Shown here piece after piece: positions 25,037 through 33,292 of a DNA stretch of 64,000 bases (within the stretch, counting starts at the first letter, position 1; every line of letters starts with the position of its first letter). Source of the stretch: Bacilli bacterium (lineage in GTDB: Bacteria > Bacillota_I > Bacilli_A > RF39 > UBA660); contig JAQUYH010000003.1 of the NCBI GenBank assembly GCA_028691955.1, positions 24,631 through 88,630 of the forward strand, given 5' to 3'. The translations under genes and the position numbers were made by a program. Under the pieces are notes generated by a model, which searched no databases, was not told the origin of the DNA, and saw only the letters and a list, made by a program, of their open reading frames with translations.

Positions 25037-25855
25037 ATGACAGTTGATGGCATAATTGAGTTATTTAAGAAACTGGCTGATGTTTTATTAGTATGGCTAG
25101 TTATATATTATATGTTAAAGAGTTTAAGAAAAAATGTTAAGATGGTTCTTTTATTTAAAGGTATTTTAATAATTTTAATTTTAAAAATAGTTAGTGATTT
25201 TTTAAATTTATCAACTATTGGATATTTATTAGATTATGTAATAATGTACGGGCCACTTGCTTTAATTATTGTATTTCAACCTGAAATTAGAAATGTATTG
25301 GAACAATTAGGACGTAGCCAATTATTAGGAAGACATAAAGTATTAACAGTTGACGAAAGAGAAAAAGTCGTTTATGAAATAGTACAAGCTGTTGATTATT
25401 TAAAGAAAATGCGTATTGGTGCTTTAATTGTTATTGAGCGCGATACTAGTTTACTTGAGTATATAGAAAAATCTAAAAAATTATATGCTGATATATCTAG
25501 TGATTTACTTATATCTATATTTTTCCCTAATAATCCACTTCATGATGGTGGGGTAATTATAGAGGGAGATAAAATAACTTCTGCTGGAGCAGTTTTTCCA
25601 ACTAGTGATAATTTGAAAATTAGCAAAAGACTTGGAACTCGTCATAGAGCCGCCTTAGGAATAAGTGAAGATACTGATTGCTTATCTTTGATTGTTTCCG
25701 AAGAAACTGGTAGAATTTCAATAGCTATTGGTGGAGAACTTCATTACAATTTAACTTTAGATGAATTTAAATTAATGTTGTTAGAAGAATTGCGACCAAA
25801 GAAGAGTATTTTGATTGAGGAGGATACCGATGAAGAAAATACTGAGAGCAATTAA
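25037..25855 (+). CDS. cdaA: Diadenylate cyclase CdaA
   Basis: A 272-residue membrane enzyme making c-di-AMP from two ATP. It has three N-terminal helices (to about 85), then the DAC domain. Key motifs are GPLALIIVFQPEIRNVLEQLG, NPLHDGGVIIEGDKI, and LGTRHRAALGISE with the RHR ATP-binding triplet, followed by SEETGRISIAIGG. The active-site DGA motif of CdaA reads DGG here, a conservative change that probably leaves activity intact. It overlaps cdaR by 26 bases, the standard pair in Bacillota, where CdaR modulates the cyclase. c-di-AMP governs potassium, turgor and wall homeostasis. Confidence 0.93.
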   Translation: MTVDGIIELFKKLADVLLVWLVIYYMLKSLRKNVKMVLLFKGILIILILKIVSDFLNLSTIGYLLDYVIMYGPLALIIVFQPEIRNVLEQLGRSQLLGRHKVLTVDEREKVVYEIVQAVDYLKKMRIGALIVIERDTSLLEYIEKSKKLYADISSDLLISIFFPNNPLHDGGVIIEGDKITSAGAVFPTSDNLKISKRLGTRHRAALGISEDTDCLSLIVSEETGRISIAIGGELHYNLTLDEFKLMLLEELRPKKSILIEEDTDEENTESN

Positions 25856-27188
25856 AAAGTTTTTTATAAAATTATATAAACCAATTGACAAATTTCTTAT
25901 AATGCCCATAACCAAATTGATACTTAAGATTAAGGAAAGTTCTGATGCTTCAGGAAAAAAATTAGAGAATTGGCTTTCTAAAAAGAATACTATACTGTTT
26001 ATCTCTTTGTTTATTTCAATTATTATTTTTGTAGTTGTTGATCAAAAAATAATTGGTTTTTCTCAAACTTCAGCTGAAGTTCTAAAAAACCAACCAGTGG
26101 AAGTAAAATATAATGAAGAAGCTTATGTTGTTGAGGGTGTTCCAGATACTGTTGATATAACTATTATTGGTAATGAAACAGAAATCTATATTGCAAAACA
26201 GTCTCCATCTAATGGAGTTGTACTTGATTTAACAAATTTAAAACCGGGAACTCATAAGGTAACACTAAGTTATAGTCAAACAATTGGTTCGGTTGATTAT
26301 ACTGTGAATCCGGCTGTAGCTAATATAACAATTTATCAGAAAGTTTCTGAAACAAGGACACTTACAACTGATATTTTAAATCAAGAAAAATTAGATAGTA
26401 AATTATCTATATCTAATATAGATGTTGGAACTGATCAAGTTGTTATTAAAGGTGCTCAATATCAAGTTGATCAAGTAGCTAATGTTAAAGCACTTATTGA
26501 TATTAATAATTTGGTAAAGCAAGAGGTTGGGACTATTACTCTTAAAGATGTACCTTTAAAAGCCTATGATGAAAAGGGTAATGTTGTTGATGTGGAAATT
26601 TTGCCTGAAACATTAGATGTTGAAATTACTATTGTTTCTTCTAGTAAAACGGTACCATTTAAGATTATTCCAAATGGAGATGTTGCTTTTGGTAATGCGA
26701 TAAGTTCGATTACTTTAAGTGAAAACAATATAACCGTTTATGGTAGTGAAGAAGTACTAGATGCTATCGATTATATTCCAGTTGAAATAGATGTTGCTGG
26801 TTTATCTGATGATAAAGAGTATAAAGTTGAGTTAACAAAACCAGTTGGTGTTAAATCTATGAGTATAAATAATTTAACGATTAATGTTGCTTTAGGGGAA
26901 TCATCTACTAGGGATATTGCTGATATACCTATTGAATATTTAAACTTTGACGATACTTTATATGATTTAAGAGCAGCAAGTAATGAAGATAGAACGATTA
27001 CTGTTAGTTTAACTGGCGTTGAAAGTGTAATTAATGGAATTACAGCTGATGATATAAAAGCTTATATTGATTTGGATGGTTATACTGAAGGAACGTATGA
27101 TGTTGATGTTATTGTTGAAGGAACTGATTTAAAGGCTCAATATGTAGCAAAAACAAAGAAGGTTAAAGTTACTATAACAGCTAAATAG
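25830..27188 (+). CDS. cdaR: CdaA regulatory protein CdaR (YbbR repeats)
   Basis: A 452-residue membrane-anchored protein with a basic N-terminus, a helix near residues 44-60, then an extracytoplasmic part of YbbR-type beta modules (recurring PxxVxVxG patterns such as VEGVPDTVDITIIG, ENNITVYGSEEVLD and RTITVSLTGVESVI). CdaR binds CdaA and changes c-di-AMP output. I chose ATG 25830, preceded by a perfect GAGGAGG inside the end of cdaA; an upstream TTG at 25815 precedes that site. A strong terminator follows. Confidence 0.9.
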   Translation: MKKILRAIKKFFIKLYKPIDKFLIMPITKLILKIKESSDASGKKLENWLSKKNTILFISLFISIIIFVVVDQKIIGFSQTSAEVLKNQPVEVKYNEEAYVVEGVPDTVDITIIGNETEIYIAKQSPSNGVVLDLTNLKPGTHKVTLSYSQTIGSVDYTVNPAVANITIYQKVSETRTLTTDILNQEKLDSKLSISNIDVGTDQVVIKGAQYQVDQVANVKALIDINNLVKQEVGTITLKDVPLKAYDEKGNVVDVEILPETLDVEITIVSSSKTVPFKIIPNGDVAFGNAISSITLSENNITVYGSEEVLDAIDYIPVEIDVAGLSDDKEYKVELTKPVGVKSMSINNLTINVALGESSTRDIADIPIEYLNFDDTLYDLRAASNEDRTITVSLTGVESVINGITADDIKAYIDLDGYTEGTYDVDVIVEGTDLKAQYVAKTKKVKVTITAK

Positions 27189-27192
27189 AATT

Positions 27193-27227
27193 AAAAAGTA
27201 AACATATAATAATGTTTACTTTTTTTA
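27193..27227 (+). terminator. Strong intrinsic terminator of cdaA-cdaR
   Basis: A 13-bp perfect stem, AAAAAGTAAACAT (27193-27205) with ATGTTTACTTTTT (27212-27224), has a 6-nt loop and a T-rich tail. Confidence 0.9.
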
Positions 27228-27234
27228 ACTGAAA

Positions 27235-27243
27235 TGTTAAAAT
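27235..27243 (+). promoter_or_regulatory. Extended -10 promoter very close to the start codon
   Basis: TGTTAAAAT lies only 16 bases upstream of the first in-frame start. Transcription would begin near 27250, leaving a leader of about 0-10 bases. Confidence 0.45.
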
Positions 27244-27258
27244 TAATATGTGATAGAT

Positions 27259-29316
27259 ATGAATATAGTGAAGAAAAATTTTAAATGGATTATTGTTGGT
27301 ACAGTAATAATTTTGCTGGCTGTTTTTTCTTATCTTTTCTTTAACAATAAACAGGTTGTTATTAATGAGGAAGAAGAGGTTACAGAGGGGATAAATTTTA
27401 TTGATAATGTTGTTAATTTAGATATTGGTGATATTTATCAATTGGAAGTAAATTTTGTACCTGAAACTTATACTGAAAATGTTATTTACATTGTAAATGA
27501 TGAATCTATTGTTAGTATAACAAATGATGGCGAGATTAAGGCTTTAAAATCTGGAAATGCAATTGTAACTGTAATAACAAAGTCTGGCAAATATACTGCA
27601 AATCTTGAAGTTATTGTAAATAGTGAAGATATTGTTTTAGCAACTCCCACTATAGCTGTTAGCAATATAGAATTAGAAGGCACTAGAGTTAATTTAAATA
27701 GTGGTGAAACATATCAATTAAAGTATGATATTTTGCCAGAAAACGCAACTGATAAGACTATTATGTGGGAAACGAGTGACGCTAGAATAGCAACAGTTAC
27801 TGATACTGGTTTAGTTAGTGCTAAACAATCAGGAACGGCTGTTCTAACAATTTATTCAATGTCGGGCGTTCAAAAAAGTATAGCTATTGTTGTTAACGAT
27901 ATGGAAGTGTCTTTAACTGGACTTGAATTAAGTCCATCAAATTTAGTGATGTCTATTAATGATACTTATAATATGAAAGTAAGTTATATTCCAATAAATG
28001 CAATTAATCAGACTACACAATGGGCTAGTTCTAATAGTTCAGTTGTATCTGTTAATAATGGGTTATTAGTTGCCAATAAAGTAGGGACGGCTACTATAAC
28101 AGCTACTTCAAATGGAATTAGTAAGACTGCAACAGTAACTGTTCAAAATGACATTATTGATATTACTTCAATTAACTTAGATGTTGCTTCTTTGGAACTT
28201 AAAGTAGGTAAATCTTATCAATTATCTGTTAGTTATTTGCCAACAAATGCTTCTAATTCATCTTTTTCTTGGAGCACATCGGATGGATCTGTAGCAACTG
28301 TTAGTAGTAGCGGTTTAATTAAAGCTTTATCAAGTGGAGCTGCAACTATTACTGTAAAATCAACTAATGGCAAGTTATCAACTGTTAAAGTAACTGTTAT
28401 AGAAGATGAAAGTAATCAAGATTATTCTATGACAGTTGAAGAAGTTTTATTAAACTTTGAATATTTGTTTTTATATGTGGGTGATACTAAAAAATTAAGA
28501 GCCACCATTTTACCTTTAAATGCTGATCAGTCGGTTACTTGGTATTCTGGAGATAATAGCATATTATCTTTAGATAGTAATGGCTATATTAAGGCCAAAA
28601 AACCAGGTAAAACAACCGTATCAGCTATGACTAAAAATGGATTGGTAGCTAAATGTATTGTTACTGTAAGATACCCTGATATTACTATAGAAACAGCTGC
28701 AACAAACATGGCTGTTGGGAGTGCTATAACAAGTGAAGAAGTTACTTTAATTAATGATCATTTAGCGAGTTATATTGATGAAATGGGGACTTTAGCTGAA
28801 GCCAGTGGCACAAATGTATTAAGGTCCAAAGTAGTGGCAGCAGGATTTTTCTTGGCATATAACCCATATTATAAAGTGGCATATAATTTTAGTGGTAAGG
28901 ATAGTATTGGAAAAGGTTGGTTTGTAAAGTGGGGAAATGCTACTAATGATGCTACATATCCTGTTAAGGGAATTGATTGTAATGCTTTTGTTAGATGGTC
29001 ATTTTATCAAGTTTTTAATAAAGATATAGGTACTATTGGTAGATCTATGCGTACTAGTGATAATTCAGGTTTAACTGTTGGCGCTATTGCTGCTGTTGCT
29101 GAACCAGGGGATGTTTTAAGAAAAAGTCAAGCTTTAATGGGTGGAACTTCAGGGCACGTAGCTATTGTTTATAGTGTTGATAGAGCAAATGGAACATTCT
29201 CTGTAATTCATGCAGCTGGTAGTAGAGTTGGTGTTACAATAACTAATTATACGCATTCATCTTCTAGAACTATATTTAATTATTTGTATGATATGAATTA
29301 TATTTATGGAAGTTAA
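27259..29316 (+). CDS. Membrane-anchored NlpC/P60-type peptidase with five Big2 domains
   Basis: About 685 residues. The start is uncertain: GTG 27250 or ATG 27259, neither with a clear Shine-Dalgarno site, and the promoter is so close that the message may be nearly leaderless. Numbering from the GTG: an N-terminal helix (about 13-31) without a cleavage motif; five Big2 Ig-like domains (about 44-123, 133-216, 221-298, 305-385, 395-474), each with W or S-D/S-x-V-T/S-x-G-I/L-A plus SGxAxVTV; and a C-terminal domain with DCNAFVRWSF (Cys577) and SGHVAIV (His636), matching the Cys-His catalytic pattern of NlpC/P60 wall hydrolases. It would cut peptide stems in peptidoglycan while tethered to the membrane, with the Ig stalk spanning the wall. 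Confidence 0.8.
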   Translation: MNIVKKNFKWIIVGTVIILLAVFSYLFFNNKQVVINEEEEVTEGINFIDNVVNLDIGDIYQLEVNFVPETYTENVIYIVNDESIVSITNDGEIKALKSGNAIVTVITKSGKYTANLEVIVNSEDIVLATPTIAVSNIELEGTRVNLNSGETYQLKYDILPENATDKTIMWETSDARIATVTDTGLVSAKQSGTAVLTIYSMSGVQKSIAIVVNDMEVSLTGLELSPSNLVMSINDTYNMKVSYIPINAINQTTQWASSNSSVVSVNNGLLVANKVGTATITATSNGISKTATVTVQNDIIDITSINLDVASLELKVGKSYQLSVSYLPTNASNSSFSWSTSDGSVATVSSSGLIKALSSGAATITVKSTNGKLSTVKVTVIEDESNQDYSMTVEEVLLNFEYLFLYVGDTKKLRATILPLNADQSVTWYSGDNSILSLDSNGYIKAKKPGKTTVSAMTKNGLVAKCIVTVRYPDITIETAATNMAVGSAITSEEVTLINDHLASYIDEMGTLAEASGTNVLRSKVVAAGFFLAYNPYYKVAYNFSGKDSIGKGWFVKWGNATNDATYPVKGIDCNAFVRWSFYQVFNKDIGTIGRSMRTSDNSGLTVGAIAAVAEPGDVLRKSQALMGGTSGHVAIVYSVDRANGTFSVIHAAGSRVGVTITNYTHSSSRTIFNYLYDMNYIYGS

Positions 29317-29321
29317 TTAAT

Positions 29322-29347
29322 AAAGACTAGCAAAAATAGTCTTTTTT
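29322..29347 (+). terminator. Intrinsic terminator
   Basis: The stem AAAGACTA/TAGTCTTT (29322-29329 with 29337-29344) has a 7-nt loop and T tail. Confidence 0.85.
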
Positions 29348-29356
29348 TGTTACAAT
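29348..29356 (+). promoter_or_regulatory. Extended -10 promoter of parC
   Basis: TGTTACAAT follows directly after the preceding terminator, 16 bases before the parC start. No -35 is recognisable. Confidence 0.5.
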
Positions 29357-29372
29357 GATATAAGGTGGTTAT

Positions 29373-31865
29373 ATGCAAGATGTAATGAAAAAGATATATG
29401 AATTCTCATTAGAAGAAATAATGGGAGATAGATTTAAAAGATATTCAAAGGCTATTATTCAAGATAGAGCTTTACCAGATGTTAGAGATGGACTTAAACC
29501 TGTTCAAAGAAGAATACTTTATTCTATGTATAGAGCAAAGAATACTTATGATAAACCTACTAGAAAGTCTGCTAAATCAGTAGGTGAAATAATGGGTAAT
29601 TATCACCCTCATGGAGACTCTTCTATATACGAAGCTATTGTTAGAATGAGTCAGTGGTGGAAATTAAATACACCCTTTATTGATATGCAGGGTAATAATG
29701 GTTCAATGGATGGAGATAGTGCAGCTGCAATGCGTTATACTGAAGCTAGACTATCTAAAATAAGTAATGAGTTTTTAAGAGATATTGATAAAGATACTGT
29801 TATATGGACAAGAAACTATGATGATAGTTTATTTGAGCCTACTGTTTTGCCAGTAAGATTTCCTAATTTATTAGTAAATGGTTCAACTGGAATTAGTGCA
29901 GGATATGCTACTAATATTCCGCCGCATAATTTGTCTGAAATAGTTGATGTTACTGTTAAGATGATTAAAAAGCCTAGTTTATCTTTAGATGAAGCTATGG
30001 AAATAGTAAAAGGGCCTGATTTTCCAACAGGTGGAATAGTAGAAGGTAAGAAAGATATTTATGATGCTTTTAAAACAGGCAAAGGCAAAGTAGTTTTAAA
30101 ATCAAAAGTTGAATTTGTAAAGAGTAAAGGAAAAGATCAGATCTTCGTAAGTGAAATACCTTATGAAGTTAATAAACAAGCTTTAGTTAAAAAAATTAAT
30201 GATATTAAAATTGATAAAAAAATAGATGGAATATTAGATGTAAGAGATGAGTCTGATAGGAATGGCTTATCTATAGTAATTGATTTAAAAAAGGAAGCTA
30301 ATAAAGAATTAGTGCTAAATTATTTATTAAAAAATACAGAATTACAAATCAATTATAGTTATAATATGGTGGCTATTGTTAATAGTAGACCAATGACTTT
30401 AGGGATATTAGATATAATCAAGGCATTTATTGATCATCAAAAAGAATTTGTAGAAAAAAGAACTAATTTTGATTTAGCTGTTGCTAGAAAGCAACATCAT
30501 AAAACGATTGGTTTAATTAAAGCTTTATCAATACTTGATGAAGTAATAGCTACTATTAAGGCTAGTAAAAATAAGGCAGATTCTATTGAAAACCTTGTAA
30601 AAGAGTATGAATTTAGTTATGAGCAAGCTGACGCTATTGTAACTTTGCAATTATATAGGCTTACTAATTTTGATGTTTTGGAATTAAAAGAAGAAAATCA
30701 AAAATTGGAATTAATAATGCAAGGTTTAGAGAAAATTTTATCTGATCCTGAGGAGCTTAAAAAATTAATGATTAAAGAATTGTTGGATATTAAAAAGGAA
30801 TATGGAGTTGAAAGAAAAACCGAAATAAAAGAAGAAGTTACGGAAATTAAAATCGAAAACACTCAAATTATTCCTAAGGAAGATGTAGTAGTGGTAGTAA
30901 CAAATGAGGGATATATTAAAAGAGTTTCATTAAGAAGTTATAATGCTGAAGAGGAGACTGCCTTAAAAGAACTAGACTTTGTTATTGGCAAATATAATAT
31001 GAATACACAAGATACTTTATTATTATTTACTGATTTAGGTAATTATTTATATGTTCCTGTTTATGAAATCCCAGATTTAAAATGGAAAGAACTTGGAAAA
31101 CATATTAGTAATTTAATTAAGATTGAACCAGAAGAAAATATTATTAAAAGTATTCCTGTTTATAATTTTGAAGATAATAGTTTGGTTACAATGTTTACTA
31201 AGGATGGTTTAGTAAAAAGAACTAACATTAGTGAATATAAAGCTGTTAGATATAGTAAACCAATAGCAGCTATCAAGCTTAAGAAAAATGATTTAGTTGT
31301 TGATGTTACTTGTTCAAGTGGAGAATTTGTTTTGGTAACTACGCATTTAGGTTATGGATTAAAATATAAAGTTGATGAGATTCCAATTACTGGAATTAAA
31401 ACGGCTGGAGTTAAGGCAATATCTTTAAAAAATGATTTTGTTGTTAGTGGGCATGTTTATTTGGATAGCGATGAGTTTTTAGTAGTAACGACTAAGAAAA
31501 ATACCGCAAAAAGGATTAAATTATCTGAATTTGAAACTATTAGTAGAGCTAGAAAAGGTGTTCAAATTATACGTGATGTTAAAACGAATCCATATTATAT
31601 TTTAAAAACTTTAATAGCTAGTGGTAAGCAAAAATATGGTTTTAAAACTAAAAGTGATGTTGATTTAATTAAAATAACAGAAATACCTATATCTGATCGT
31701 TATTCTACTGGCACTGCTATTTCTAAAGAAGATATTTTAGATTGCTTTTTGGAAACTAATGTAGAAGAAAATAATGTTGAAGTTAAAAAGGTACAAAACT
31801 TAGAAGAAATTGATAATAAGATGCTAACGATTGATGACTTTTTAGATGATTTTAAATTAGAGTAG
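29373..31865 (+). CDS. parC: DNA topoisomerase IV subunit A
   Basis: An 830-residue type IIA topoisomerase subunit that breaks and rejoins DNA to unlink daughter chromosomes. The N-terminal winged-helix/tower region has RALPDVRDGLKPVQRRILYSM and GDSSIYEAIVRM. GNNGSMDGDSAAAMRYTEARL carries the catalytic tyrosine; the NNGSMDGDS form is typical of ParC, whereas GyrA has NFGSVDGDP. The C-terminal third is the beta-propeller with blades such as VVTNEGYIKRVSL and MFTKDGLVKRTN. parE, usually directly upstream, is absent here: the upstream gene is the NlpC/P60 protein, separated by a terminator. The start follows TAAGGTGG. Confidence 0.93.
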   Translation: MQDVMKKIYEFSLEEIMGDRFKRYSKAIIQDRALPDVRDGLKPVQRRILYSMYRAKNTYDKPTRKSAKSVGEIMGNYHPHGDSSIYEAIVRMSQWWKLNTPFIDMQGNNGSMDGDSAAAMRYTEARLSKISNEFLRDIDKDTVIWTRNYDDSLFEPTVLPVRFPNLLVNGSTGISAGYATNIPPHNLSEIVDVTVKMIKKPSLSLDEAMEIVKGPDFPTGGIVEGKKDIYDAFKTGKGKVVLKSKVEFVKSKGKDQIFVSEIPYEVNKQALVKKINDIKIDKKIDGILDVRDESDRNGLSIVIDLKKEANKELVLNYLLKNTELQINYSYNMVAIVNSRPMTLGILDIIKAFIDHQKEFVEKRTNFDLAVARKQHHKTIGLIKALSILDEVIATIKASKNKADSIENLVKEYEFSYEQADAIVTLQLYRLTNFDVLELKEENQKLELIMQGLEKILSDPEELKKLMIKELLDIKKEYGVERKTEIKEEVTEIKIENTQIIPKEDVVVVVTNEGYIKRVSLRSYNAEEETALKELDFVIGKYNMNTQDTLLLFTDLGNYLYVPVYEIPDLKWKELGKHISNLIKIEPEENIIKSIPVYNFEDNSLVTMFTKDGLVKRTNISEYKAVRYSKPIAAIKLKKNDLVVDVTCSSGEFVLVTTHLGYGLKYKVDEIPITGIKTAGVKAISLKNDFVVSGHVYLDSDEFLVVTTKKNTAKRIKLSEFETISRARKGVQIIRDVKTNPYYILKTLIASGKQKYGFKTKSDVDLIKITEIPISDRYSTGTAISKEDILDCFLETNVEENNVEVKKVQNLEEIDNKMLTIDDFLDDFKLE

Positions 31866-31881
31866 TAATACTCTTTTTTTT
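31859..31881 (+). terminator. Intrinsic terminator of parC overlapping its stop
   Basis: AGAGTA-GTAA-TACTCT is followed by a run of Ts. The TAG stop is in the stem-loop. Confidence 0.85.
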
Positions 31882-31885
31882 ATCA

Positions 31886-31912
31886 TAAAAAAAACAAGTT
31901 TTAACTTGTTTT
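31886..31912 (-). terminator. Intrinsic terminator of the femX-like gene
   Basis: On the reverse strand AAAACAAGT and ACTTGTTTT form a 9-bp stem with a 4-nt loop and a T8 tail. The gene's TAA stop overlaps the stem. Confidence 0.8.
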
Positions 31913-33164
31913 ATTTGAAAATGTTTCTAAACATCATTGTGTTTTCGTACATAAAGTATTGTGTTGAATTAGTAATTAATTCTAAGTCACCCATATATTC
32001 AAATATATTAGCGTTAAAGCTTGTTTTAAATTCATTTAATCCTTCATATTTAGCGTTTTCTACTGAGATATCAGTTACTCCACCTAAATTAAATCTTTTA
32101 AGTCCTAGTTTGGAATATCGTTCTATTAATTTCCACATTAATAAATGTTTAGCATTAAATGTTTTTAATGTTTTGTCCATTCCATCCATAATAACAAAGG
32201 CCATCTCTCCAGTTTTAACTATTAAAGCACTTGCAGCTATTGCTCCATCTGGATAATCTTTTAAAAGAGTAGTTGCTTCAATCATCTGTGTTTTGTACAC
32301 ATTAAGCATGTGATCGGCTGCCATTTTTTTGCTTACAACATTAAGCTTTTCTTCAGCTGAACTTTTAAATATATCTTTGCTTAATTGATTACATATAGCA
32401 TCTTGTTTTGAATAGTTATCCTTTAATTTGTCTAATAGTTTAACAGTGTCAACTTTAGCATAAAAGAAATCTATTTTATCAGCTGGCTTTAAGCTCGCAT
32501 ATAAGTGTTGAAAGTAGTCTAAATCTCTTGGATATTTGTTTTTAACTTGTAAATATAAATATCTTAAATTATTATAATTACTTTTATGAATTGTAATAAA
32601 TGATTCTTCCGCACTACGTATTTTAGTTCTAAATTCTTTTTTGATATCTTTAAATAAGTCTGTATATGGTTTATTTAGAGATATTATAGCTTCGAATCTT
32701 GGCTTTTGCGCCTCAAACATTGTATTATATCCCATATGTATATATCCTAGTTTTTTTAAATTATTAAATATATTATCATAATATGGATTTTTTTCAATTA
32801 ACTTTCCTTCAGAATTATATATTTTTCTTATGATTAAGGGATTGATTTTTACTGCAATAACTCCTAAATCGCTAAGGTATTTTTTAATTAGTCTTGTGAA
32901 GTTGGCTAGTATTTCAATGTTATTGTATTCTAATAAAAAACCGCGTGGAGCATAAGCATATTTTATTTTATTTCTTGATTCAATTAAAAGTAAAGACGCT
33001 GCTGAAATAGAATTTAAGTCATCAATCATGGCAATATATTTTACGTCGTATCCTTCAAGCTTCATGGTTTTGCCATATTCGTTCATTTGGTAAGGCGTTT
33101 CTATCTTTTTCGCGCTAATGTATTCATCAAAAGTTTTCCCATCAATTTCTTTTATTTTCAGCAC
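31911..33164 (-). CDS. FemX/FemAB-family aminoacyltransferase
   Basis: A 417-residue soluble enzyme of the FemABX group, with tandem GNAT-like folds joined by a helical arm. These enzymes use aminoacyl-tRNA to add bridge amino acids to the peptidoglycan stem peptide. Supporting segments are TPYQMNEYGKTM, KYAYAPRGFLL, an acceptor-domain PRFEAIISLNKPY, KKEFRTKIRSAE, AAASALIVKTG-like strand order near the end (AIAASALIV), and LGLKRFNLGGVTD. I chose GTG 33164, exactly spaced after GAGGTG; the ATG six codons upstream contains that site downstream of itself. Only one family member is in the window, so the bridge length is unknown. Confidence 0.85.
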   Translation of the reverse strand: MLKIKEIDGKTFDEYISAKKIETPYQMNEYGKTMKLEGYDVKYIAMIDDLNSISAASLLLIESRNKIKYAYAPRGFLLEYNNIEILANFTRLIKKYLSDLGVIAVKINPLIIRKIYNSEGKLIEKNPYYDNIFNNLKKLGYIHMGYNTMFEAQKPRFEAIISLNKPYTDLFKDIKKEFRTKIRSAEESFITIHKSNYNNLRYLYLQVKNKYPRDLDYFQHLYASLKPADKIDFFYAKVDTVKLLDKLKDNYSKQDAICNQLSKDIFKSSAEEKLNVVSKKMAADHMLNVYKTQMIEATTLLKDYPDGAIAASALIVKTGEMAFVIMDGMDKTLKTFNAKHLLMWKLIERYSKLGLKRFNLGGVTDISVENAKYEGLNEFKTSFNANIFEYMGDLELITNSTQYFMYENTMMFRNIFK

Positions 33165-33237
33165 AACTTTCACCTCAATCATAATTATATCATAATTTAT
33201 AAATTTACAATATATTTAGTTATTAAGTTTTAGGTAT

Positions 33238-33266
33238 TTGACAACTTTAAAATATTAGTGTATAAA
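33238..33266 (+). promoter_or_regulatory. Promoter of topA
   Basis: TTGACA (33238-33243), 17 bases, then TATAAA (33261-33266). A good sigma-A-type promoter upstream of topA. Confidence 0.75.
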
Positions 33267-33292
33267 TTATAAATGAAAAAAGGAAGTGAAAT

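Noticed and set aside
25815..25829. TTG start for cdaR at 25815
   Set aside because: It precedes the GAGGAGG site, which is correctly spaced for ATG 25830.
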